DNA from: Mactromeris polynyma
Lineage: Eukaryota > Mollusca > Bivalvia > Venerida > Mactridae
Length of the DNA stretch: 64,000 nucleotides
Direction: 5' to 3'
Assembly: GCA_032209605.1 (NCBI GenBank)
Contig: JASFXZ010000009.1
Coordinates: forward strand, 14,805,553-14,869,552
Below are positions 31,301 through 43,300 of the stretch, in pieces. A program made the position numbers and the translations under genes. Under the pieces are notes generated by a model that saw only the letters and a program-made list of their open reading frames with translations, was not told the DNA's origin and searched no databases. The number at the start of each line of letters is the position of its first letter. Position 1 is the stretch's first letter.

Positions 31301-34300
31301 AAGATATGTCGGGTTTTAGTGTCACACTCCTCAGTCAGGCTTGACAAACGCTCCCAGATCTCGTACACACTCCTCAGTCAGGCTTGACAAACGCTCCCAG
31401 ATCTCGTACACACTCCTCAGTCAGGCTTGACAAACGCTCCCAGATCTCGTACACACTCCTCAGTCAGGCTTGACAAACGCTCCCATATCTCGTACACACT
31501 CCTCAGTCAGGCTTGACAAACGCTCCCAGATCTCGTACACACTCCTCAGTCAGGCTTGACAAACGCTCCCAGATCTCGTACACACTCCTCAGTCAGGCTT
31601 GACAAACGCTCCCAGATCTCGTACACACTCCTCAGTCAGGCTTGACAAACGCTCCCAGATCTCGTACACACTCCTCAGTCAGGCTTGACAAACGCTCCCA
31701 GATATCGTACACACTCCTCAGTCAGGCTTGACAAACGCTCCCAGATCTCGTACACACTCCTCAGTCAGGCTTGACAAACGCTCCCATATCTCGTACACAC
31801 TCCTCAGTCAGGCTTGACAAACGCTCCCAGATCTCGTACACACTCCTCAGTCAGGCTTGACAAACGCTCCCAGATCTCGTACACACTCCTCAGTCAGGCT
31901 TGACAAACGCTCCCAGATCTCGTACACACTCCTCAGTCAGGCTTAACAAACGCTCCCAGATATCGTACACACTCCTCAGTCAGGCTTGACAAACGCTCCC
32001 AGATCTCGTACACACTCCTCAGTCAGGCTTGACAAACGCTCCCAGATATCGTACACACTCCTCAGTCAGGCTTGACAAACGCTCCCAGATCTGATACAAC
32101 AGTCAAATCTCCAAGAAGATTGGGCCACAAATAATATTCAACACTCATTATACATTAGCATACATGTTCCACAAATTTCCACTATCAGACTCATGAATAA
32201 GAGTAAATTTTGTGATATGAGATTTCAGTGCTGAGTCACATACCTAATTGACTGAGTGTAAGTATCCTTTATAATCCCGGACTGAGATATAATTAGTACA
32301 TATCCTGTGTTAAGTCTCGTGATGTGCTGCTATATGTGGATAATTGTAGCTAAAACTGATACAGATGTACTAATTATAGATCTATTTTTGTTGAACTACT
32401 CTACCAGAATAAAAACTGCCGGTCTGAGGGCGACAGTCTAAAAACCTGATACTAAGATCACCATTGGAACCCTGGAAAACTGGTCTTAATATTGTGGTGG
32501 TCTTATTATTGAGGTGAATAAAGAGCATAACAGGTCTTAATATTGAGGTGGTCTTTATTATTGAGATGGTTTATATATTGAGGTGGTCTTTATTATTGAG
32601 ATGGTCTATATATTCAGGTGGTCTATATATTCAGATGGTCTTTATTATTGAGATGGTCTATATATTCAGGTGGTCTTTATCATTGAGATGGTCTTAATAT
32701 CCAATAGTGTACAAAAGGTTTGTAGCTAGTGTTACCTGTTCATCGTATGTTACATTAAATAAATGTTTCTATTTTTATCATTGACCTTTATTGAGTACAA
32801 TTCCCTAACGTACCCTTTAACCTCATCACGTGTCTACCTTCGAGCCTCCTTAGGTGCCTTATGTTTTATGGATTGTTGTTTTCCAGGATGTCTTTGTGGG
32901 GAGGCACTGTCTTATGTACGTGGCGTCCACTGTAGCAACTTATTCTCTCTCTTTCATTTTCGTGCAAAAACACGCTGCACATATTTTTATCACGTATCTA
33001 ATTATGCCGTCAACCTCTTGAAATAAAGGATTGTAATTGATATATTTGAAGGATGGGGAGCCTTGTAAAGTCGGTGTAGCTATGACTGACCTGTCTACTG
33101 GACTGTACGCGTATGGATCGATCATGGCCGCATTGTTGTACAGACACCAAACTGGACGAGGTCAACATATTGACTGTAATTTGTTGTCCACACAGGTTGG
33201 TACATCATATCCAGAATTCAGACACATAATCTAATGTACCGGGATAAAGCCGCGGTCTATTGTACATTTCAGTATGGAATTGGCGGGTTATTTTCAAGAC
33301 CAGCTTATTTTAAAGACTGGCTAACTTTCGATGGACAATTATCCGTAAAAAAGTATAATACGAGGTATATTTTCGATGTAAAACTCGATTATAAACCCTA
33401 TGTGAAATGTACATGTATGCCTTTTATCCCCCCCGTATCTTATTTATTTCACTAGAAAAATGTTTAATTATTCAATAAGATACATAATTGCCTCGTGTAT
33501 ACATGTACTTGTTCATACATGGATGTACAAGCCAAACGTACATGCAGACACCACTTGCATGTGCTAAAATGTTTATTGTTATATTTGATCAATATTTTAT
33601 AACTCGAAATTAAGCGGCAATATTGGTGTATTGTTTTATTCATTATTCTATCGATCTTCGATTGTGCATTGTATTCCACATGCTCATCAATAAACAAGTG
33701 CAGAAAAAACATATCAGTAAAGTTTAATGTACATGCGATTGTCGCGAGTTCTCTCCCATTATCCCTTCTAGAGTTCTATTCCTTTGTTCCCATCTACAGT
33801 GTGTGTACACACTCTAATTTGGTTTATTGAAAATCTTTACGGAAAATATTACCGAGAAATCAACAAAACTGGCGCATGGAACAGCAAATCTTGCGTATCA
33901 CGCCAAAAGTACTTTGATATTTATAGAATTGTGCTCAAATTCACTTCAAGACACCTTTAAACTATAGAACACTGTAACACAGTCTTCATTTCGTGACTTA
34001 AGCGGTTCAGAGATTTTATTTTCAAAAGTCTATCTACCTGTACCAGATCGATTTAAGCGATGTTATGTCAACAAAAATGCTGGTGATATTGAATGTTACA
34101 ACCATTTTACATTCAACCGAAAGAAACGTTGTTTTGTGGTGTTACCGACTATTTCCTGTCAGACTTCATTAACATTCATTCTGACAGTGCCACGTTATTG
34201 TTGTTAACTATTTTAATAACGTATTTTCTAGGTAGCTTCCTTAGTTAACATCGCAAGTAACTACTTGAACGCAGAACAAGAGGCAAAGCGATGGGGTACT

Positions 34301-37300
34301 GCACATGCCAGTATTGTTCCATACCAAGTATGTATTTTAGAATTGAGTACTTCACATGCCAGTATTGTTACGTGCCCACTTTGGAGTTGAGCAAGAAATA
34401 CTACAAACAAAGCACGCAGCTACCACAAACAAAGTACACAGCTATAAGAAACAAAATACGCAGCTACCACAAACAAAGCTCACAGATAAAACAAACAAAA
34501 TACGCAGTTACCACAAACAAAGCTCACAGATAACACAAACAAAGCTCACATATAACACAAACAAAATACGCAGCTACCACAAACAAAGTACGCAGCTACC
34601 ACAAACAAAGTACGCAGCTACCACAAACAAAATACGCAGCTACCACAAACAAAATACGCAGCTACCACAAACAAAGTACGCTGCTACCAGAAACAAAATA
34701 CGCAGCTACCACAAACAAAGTACGTAGCCACCACAAACAAAGTACGCATCTACTACAAACAAAGTACGTAGCCACCACAAACAAAATACGCAGCTACCAC
34801 AGTCAAAGCACGCAGTCACCAGAAACAAAGCACGCATTCACCAGAAACAAAGCACGCATTCACCAGAAACAAAGCACGCATTCACCAGAAACAAAGCACG
34901 CATTCACCAGAAACAAAGCACGCAGTCACCACAAACAAAGCACGCATTCACCAGAAACAAAGCACGCATTCACCAGAAACAAAGCACGCATTCACCAGAA
35001 ACAAAGCACGCATTCACCAGAAACAAAGCACGCATTCACCAGAAACAAAGCACGCATTCACCAGAAACAAAGCACGCATTCACCAGAAACAAAGCACGCA
35101 GTCACCAGAAACAAAGCACGCAGTCACCACAAACAAAGTACGCAGTCACCACAAACAAATTACGTAACCACCACAAGCAAAGTACGCAACTACCACAAGC
35201 AAAATACGCAGCTACCACAAGCGATCTCAACATGATTAGACACATGTTCTGCTCGCTATGCAAATACCTTGAATTGTATAGAATATTCACTAAAAAAAAT
35301 TGAACAATGGCTCGGAACGGTACATCTGTAGCGTATTCTAGGACCATTGTTGCTAGGCAACTATATATACATGTACAATTGCGTCCACAGGTTAGACAGA
35401 GTAGAAATCACAGAGTTATCAAAATCACTGCTCATTAAGACGAACTGTAAATCTACCTAAACATATATTTCAAATTTACCCCGCATAAAGTATACGTTAT
35501 TGTATACTTCGAGCAATCACAACAATAAAACGAGGATACATTCAAAAGATAGAGTATATTATTAGGCAATTTTAGAACTACATGGTAGATGCTTAAAAAT
35601 ACTAAATGAATTTAATTTGAAGCATATGCCGACCATTCCTCCTCCAAATTATTCATACTCTACTGAGAACTCTACTTGAAGGCATGGAGAACCAGGAGGT
35701 CAGTGCCCTGGTTGCACTGGACCTAAGTGCCGCATTCGACACTGTGGACCATGACATACTTGTCCAAGTGTTGCAACATCAATATGGGCTGTGTGGCACC
35801 GCAATTAATTGGATTGACTCATACTTAAGGCCTCGCAGCTGTAGTGTTTATGCTGAATCAACTGTCTCGTCTGCACGCCCTCTTACGTGTAGCGTTCCCC
35901 AGGGTAGCTGTTTGGGCCCCTGGCTATATCTTACCTACGCAGGCACTCTATTTGATGTGATTCCCAACTCCATCTCAGTGTACGGCTTCGCGGACGACCA
36001 TATAGCCAACAAACGCTTTAAGCCAACGTCAGCTGAACAAGAACAACGGGCAATTCATGATCTAGAAACATGTGTAGTAACAATTGATAATTGGATGAAA
36101 CATAACAAACTAAAAATGAACCCTTCTAAAACTGAATTCATCATCTTTGGCAGCAGACAACAACTCGATAAATGTTCTGTGACAGAAATTAACATTGCAG
36201 GTGATAAAATTCAATCTGCGCATTGTATCAGATATTTGGGTGCATTTTTGGATGAAAATCTCAATTTCAAAGACCATATTAAGAGAAAATGTCAAACTGC
36301 TATGCTTAATTATTTAAGAATCAAAAGTATCAGAAAATATCTCAGCACTGATGCTACTGAAATTCTGGTGTTGGCACTGGTTATTTCTCATTTGGATTAT
36401 TGCAATGTTATTTTGTTTGGAACTCCAAAATGTGATCTGCAAAAAATGCAAAGAATACAGAATATGTGTGCTAAACTTGTTTTACGACGCATGAAGTATG
36501 ACAGCTCAAAGCAAGCTTTGTTCAGATTACACTGGTTGCCAATCAGAGCCAGAATAGAGTTCAAGATTTTAACAACCATGTACAATTGTTCTAATGGTCA
36601 AGCTCCTGTTTATCTCACTGAGTTATTGTGTAGTAAAAAATCTGAACGTAGGCTTAGATCATCCAGCTCTTCCATAGGTTGTTATGCAGTACCATTCAAT
36701 AAACGTAAAACATTTGCTGATAGAAGTTTTAAAACTGTTGGGCCGACATTATGGAATGACATTCCAGTCCATATAAGGAATCTGAAATCCGTAGATGCTT
36801 TTAAGAAAAGTCTAAAAACACACTTTTTCAGGAACTTCGATTCATTGTTCTAGTCTTGTGAACTGTATCGAATAGCATGTCAGGTGTATGTACACTATTT
36901 TTGTGCAGTTTGATACTTTAAGTACTGATATGTCACGTTTTGATGCCTTGTCTAATACTAGTTATAGTTATGACATTATTATACATAGTTGATTACATGT
37001 AATATACATACTGTATTTTTGCTAAATGTACAACGCCATTGAATATGCTTCTGTGTAAAAATAGGCGTTTCATCAAATTAAATGTTTCATGTTTCATGTT
37101 TCATGTTTCAACAGGATGCAGCATCTTAAAATCCCACTTGTAAAACATATAATTGATTCCCCTATGTGTATTTGTGGTAATTTCGAATCAACATACCATT
37201 TTTTATTGTAGTGTCCTTTATATAGGCACCAAAGGCATGTTCTTTTTATCAAACCTTACAAACATAAATATTCGGCTTGATACAAAAGTTTTACTTTTCG

Positions 37301-40300
37301 GTTGACCCACGTACACAAATGTTACCAACGTACTTATTTTTAGATAAGTTTACAAATACATGTACATAGAAGACACCAAAGTTTTACGCTATAAGTTGAA
37401 CATTTGTAACAACTTCCTTGTTAAACATTACACTTTGCTCCCTCTCACCCTCTTTTCTTTTCTCTTAGTTCTTTCTCAAAAACGCTTATTTTTTCAATAC
37501 TTACACTAGAGTTTAAACAGTTTTGTAGACATTATAATCACTTAAATCAATCACGCACATGTTGGAAATGTATAATATTAAGGAGAAGACCTATATAAGT
37601 CATTGGCTTTTGGTCTGATCCTTTTTACATTAACTACTGAACAAACTTGTTTCATGCAAAATGTTGTATATTGTATTGTTTTATTATGATGTTTATAGTA
37701 TGTAAATAAAATATGTTTAATCTTATGTAAAGCAACCGTTCCAATCAACACTCTCAGTGCTTTGATTCATTGATGAAATGCTACAGTCGTAAATTCCTCA
37801 TCATAGATGAATAAATAAGACCATGTTATCAGTCAGTTTACAAGCAGTATGTATTATCTTGTTCCCTCAGAAGAACTGTATATAAAAACGCGAATGTCAA
37901 GGGTCTAAGCGACTGTCGGAATTGAGGTGTGTTTAATCTTGGAACAGCAGGGACACAAGCATCACGTCATGTTATGTCCGACTTGTATAAACCATTATAA
38001 CTTTAGCTAAAACTGTGCTAAATCCGCAACCATGCGACGTCAAGAAGCCGTAGCTTACGTGATAAAGGCAATTTATTTCAGATTTTAATTAAATATGCTC
38101 TTGTCGTATCGTAATACTATTATGTTCACGTGAATCATGTCTATGTCTATATACATGTATGTCGTAATTAAGCAGGGAACCATATAGTGGCATTTAACAT
38201 CGTGACATTTTAATGGCTGTCTGCTTTATCACACCTTGTAGAATCGTCCTGTGTTTTGACACATTGCTTCAGTGTTACACAGTGATATATTGCATCTGTT
38301 CTGATTTAAACATCAGGTGTTCACCCAATTCTAGTTATCTTTTGATATGCTGATCAAGGTTAGGCGACCCCCAGCGTGAAACAAGTCTGTATATATTTAT
38401 ATTTACTCTAAATAACTATCACAATGGGTTTTCTTCTTGTTCAAAACCACGGGAGACATTTTTGTATGCTATGCTATTTTCACGAAACTTGCAAACGTCT
38501 ATCAGAGGTGTTTGGGTAATCTGGAACAATGTTTTATCAGTGACAGGTCTTGGTTACTAGAACAGCGAGCCTATTGACAATCCCTATCATTGATTTGTAC
38601 CACAATATCACTTATATGTCTTTATTTGCTGGTGAGTTAATGTTGTTTACCCTTGTACGTCCGCAGTCTCTAATGTTTTATAGTCTTGTGTTTCCCGGGG
38701 TTTGTGTTGGGAGACATTGTCCGATAAATATTGCTTATATATGTGGCGTTCCCTGTAACAACTTAATCTCTCTTTCATAAAGATTACTGCTCGATATTTT
38801 GCATATAGTAAAATTTTCTGTAAAGGCTACAGTGATCATTGGTTTCGAAAAGATATTGTTCTAAATGAAACCATTTTACAGCCCATACTTGTGTACGCTA
38901 TCATAGAAACAGATTAGCATGTTTTAATCAACTAGCATGACAAGGCCAAACAATATCTATCGGTGTCTTAAAAGACAGTTATTAGAAGGCCACGGACACT
39001 ATCCAAAGACCGTTTTAAGTAGGTTTTTTTTAAAAGCAATACTTGTTTTTACAATACCATTGATTTTATTCAGAAATGTTAGCAGTTTGTTTTAAATCCG
39101 TGTTTGTATCCCAAATATGCCTGCTATTTGTTTTACTATCGTCGCTTTTATTTCCATTTAGGCATTTGAAACTTCTGATGGTTTTATAATGGCTGGCGCT
39201 GGAAACGACAAACAATTTCAGATTCTGTGTAAGGTAGGTAAGCCTACTTGTCCTTCTCTCAGTATCCTTTCACGTGATGTTTGTGGTGCATGGATACAGT
39301 TACCAACGCTAGCGTCACGTGATATATGTATCTAGCATTGATAATTGAGAGTGATCTCCCTTTCTATATTATATAGGTCAAAAATAGATTTATATGTAGG
39401 TGTTTTACCCGTTTTTCAATAGAATTTTAGTTAATGTACAGCGGTCAGTTGATCTAACCAGGTATCCAAGGTTACTCACCAGAGCTATGCTGATATTCCA
39501 TAAACGACTGGTAACTGTTCAACATAAATCAAAGCTGGGGGGGGGATAAGTGCCTTTGGATGTACCACCCACAGTCAAATTGTCACGGTGAACATCCGCC
39601 TTACCGGAAGTACAACCTACTACCTCCTGTTGGCAGTTGAGTGTTCTACCGACTGAGATTATCGGGCATGCTATCAAACAAGAAGTCTTAATGTCAAACT
39701 TTTCGGTGTCATACTCGTTCTGGGATGACTTTGTTTCACATTTACCTATAGCTGATAAATGTTAAATTTATGGATGGAGTGCACAAGATTTAATTCCCTT
39801 TTATCCCATCTAGAGTCCCCCTAGTTATATTTATATATTTATATACATATTCTATAGAAGGGGCGAAGGGAGAGATCTCTAGATGCGATAAAGGGATTTA
39901 ATTTGTGACAATCTCCTGTGAATGGAGCGTATAAGCCACGTAGAGGCCGAGGTGAAGATCACAAGAGTGGAAGGCCCTGAGGTCGGTGCCAGCATTATAC
40001 GGGTATTAATCACGTACCACACAATTCCTTAATTTGATGCGCGCACTAGATTCACAGGAGTAGTCATATTGATATTTTGATACTGTGATCATGAATCACA
40101 TGTTGTCTGTACAAATAACTTGTATATATTCTAACTACTTTGGTGTTGTCTTTATGAAAAACTTATATTTATTCTAACAACTTTGCTGTTGTCTACACAA
40201 ATACCTGCATATTCTCTCTAACTACTTTGATGTTGTCTTTACAAATTACTTGTATATATTATAACTACTGTACCGCCCCATATTTGTATAAAGTAAAAAT

Positions 40301-43300
40301 AACATTACATAGCAGTCTGTCTGTTTCAGTGTATAGGTTTGGACGAAGTTGCCTCTAACCCTGACTACAGTACAAACAGACAAAGAGTCACTAACAGAAA
40401 GGCGCTGCTGTCCTTGTTCAAGGGAAGGTAACTAAAATACAAGCACTTCAGTTCAACCTCTCCAGATCGGCCCTCTCTTAAGCAACAACCTCTCAGTGTC
40501 GCTGGTTGTCATTGTGTCCACTGTTAGGTCTCACCCGTACGTTGTTTAATCCAGTCAACCACTGGTCTGCTTTATTGTCATCTGGCGCGGCAGATTTAAA
40601 TAAGATTCTTTTTCGACTGAATGATGTATGTAAATATAAGCTCGTCTGTTTTTGAAAAGAAGAAGAGTTATTGTCGTAGCTTAATTGTCGTCGTTTGCTC
40701 CACACATTTTTTTAATATTGAGTTCAGCACGGTTTCTGAGAAAGTAGAAGAAACAAAAAAGGAAAAGACGACAACCATACGCGCGTCTGCATCCGCTTGT
40801 TGTACTTTTGGATTTCAACATGTTAGACTGAAGTGGTGTCTCCTATTGTTGCCAGCTTTCTTGAACTGTCTTGTGATGTGTTACATCCATTAAATCCTCC
40901 CATGTGTGTCTTCTTTGATTCTCCTAGTTATACCGTATGGCTGGCCAGTGCCATTGCTTGCGCCCCTGTTCCCTTACCTTCGTGCCATTGAGCTTACTCA
41001 AATGCCTGATGTTTTATGGACTTTTGTTTTCCCGGAGGTCTGTGTCGAGAGCCACTGTCTTATGTATGTGGGGTTCCCTGTAGCAACTTAGTCTCTCTCT
41101 TTCATCAATTTCTTGTGATAAGTCGACCTGAAACTAGTAGTTAATGAAATGTGTTGACACTCCCATTTACCGTTATATAGGTTTACTAAGTGCGGTTAGT
41201 TGAATGATTGGTAACGGAATGATTTCATAGGTAGGCGTAGTGGTCTCGGGGTAGAGCGCGCCGGACTCCTGGCCGGAAGGTCGTGAGTGTGATCTCTGTG
41301 TTGTGCGGAAGTTTACAATCCCTGCCTTTGTTGTCAGTACTGGTTGGTCTCACAGGAAGCGGTCGTCGAGTATGACTAGTAAAAGTTGTAAGAACTTGTT
41401 TCACAAATGATGAAAAATATATGACTGTAAAGTCGTATTCATAAAACGTTGATAACGCATGGTCATTTCTTTGTCACCAATGAGTTATCTAATTATTACA
41501 CGGTATTTGTTGCAGGTTTCGGACAGAAGATACTGCGTATTGGTTAAATGTATTAGAAGGTTCCGGTATTCCTTACGGTCCTATCAACAACATGAAGCAA
41601 GTCTTTTCTGATCAACAGGTAAAGTTTATTTACCAGTCGGTTTTATTTCAGGTATCTTCCAGTACAAGAGTGTTTGTTTAGTTTGTGTAGTATCGAGCAT
41701 TGAATAATAAACTTGCCGTGTGGAAGTTTTGTCTCATACTCTTAATACTACATCACATAGGATATTTTTTTTTTTTTAAGTGATATTTAATGAGATACGC
41801 TAACACTTTCATCATTTCAACAAAATTAATATCCTCAAGCACCTGTGTCCAAATAATGGAATGCTCAAGTTTAAAAAATTGTTGGATCTCTGGTCCATTG
41901 GAAACACATAGGACTAGTTATTCAGGGGTCGCAGGTTCTATCAACCGCTCCACAACAGTCTTCTGCAACTGGGGTATCTCCTGTATCAATATTCTCCAAA
42001 AATCTAAAAATGCCTGGAGGAATCTTCCGAGAAAATTAAACACAGAATATTCAGTATCTCAGAATAACTAGCTGACAAGTGTTGACGTCATCTTAACCCA
42101 GCCTAAACCATTTATTTCGAAAGACCGATGGTGACAATCACACTTCATCATTTCTCACCGAGGAACATCACAAACTCACGATGTGTACTTCTCAAAATCA
42201 CGTCGTGATATAATGAGGTTGTGACGTACATACCTAGGAGAAAACTAATGAAGTGTGAACGTTATTTGTTAATACAGTTATTTGTGGTATTTATATCTGC
42301 TATGTGAACGAACGCACTCCATTATTCTGAACATTGTAGTGCTTGGCGTTATATTAATTATTTAAAAGTACCCGTGCTGTTCAAAGAGAAAACCTGGATT
42401 AGTGACCAAAAAAATCCATTTTCAGAATTTTACATTTTCAAGTCCAGGTACAATGCTGGTCCTCTCATTATGATAGTCCAAGTACAATACCGGTCCTCAC
42501 ATTATGATAGTCTAGGTACAAATCTGGTCCTCACATTATGATAGTCCAGGTACAATGCCTGTCCTCACATTATGATAGTCTATGTACAATGCCTGTCCTC
42601 TCATTATGATAGTCTAGGTACAATGCTGGTCCTCACATTATGATAGTCCAAGTACAATACCGGTCCTCACATTATGATAGTCTATGTACAATGCCTGTCC
42701 TCTCATTATGATAGTCTAGGTACAATGCTGGTCCTCACATTATGATAGTCCAGGTACAATGCCGGTCCTCACATTATGATAGTCCAGGTACAATGCCGGT
42801 CCTCACATTATGGTAGTCCAGGTACAATGCCAGGCCTCACATTATGATAGTCCAGGTACAATGCCGGTCCTCACATTATGATAGTCCAGGTACAATGCCG
42901 GTCCTCACATTATGATAGTCCAGGTACAATGCCAGGCCTCACATTATGAGAGTCTAGGTACAATGCCAGGCCTCACATTATGATAGTCCAGGTACAATGC
43001 CGGTCCTCACATTATGATAGTCCAGGTACAATGCCGGTCCTCACATTATGATAGTCCAGGTACAATGCCGGTCCTCACATTATGATAGTCCAGGTACAAT
43101 GCCGGTCCTCACATTATGATAGTCCAGGTACAATGCCAGGCCTCACATTATGATAGTCCAGGTACAATGCCAGTCCTCACATTATGATAGTCCAGGTACA
43201 ATGCCAGTCCTCACATTATGATAGTCCAGGTACAATGCCAGTCCTCACATTATGATAGTTCAGGTACAATACCAATCCTCACATTATGATAGTCCAGGTA

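Noticed and set aside
35684..36853. LINE reverse transcriptase as an active host gene
   Set aside because: 5'-truncated within the RT domain, with a typical 3' heptamer tail; it is an inserted fragment.
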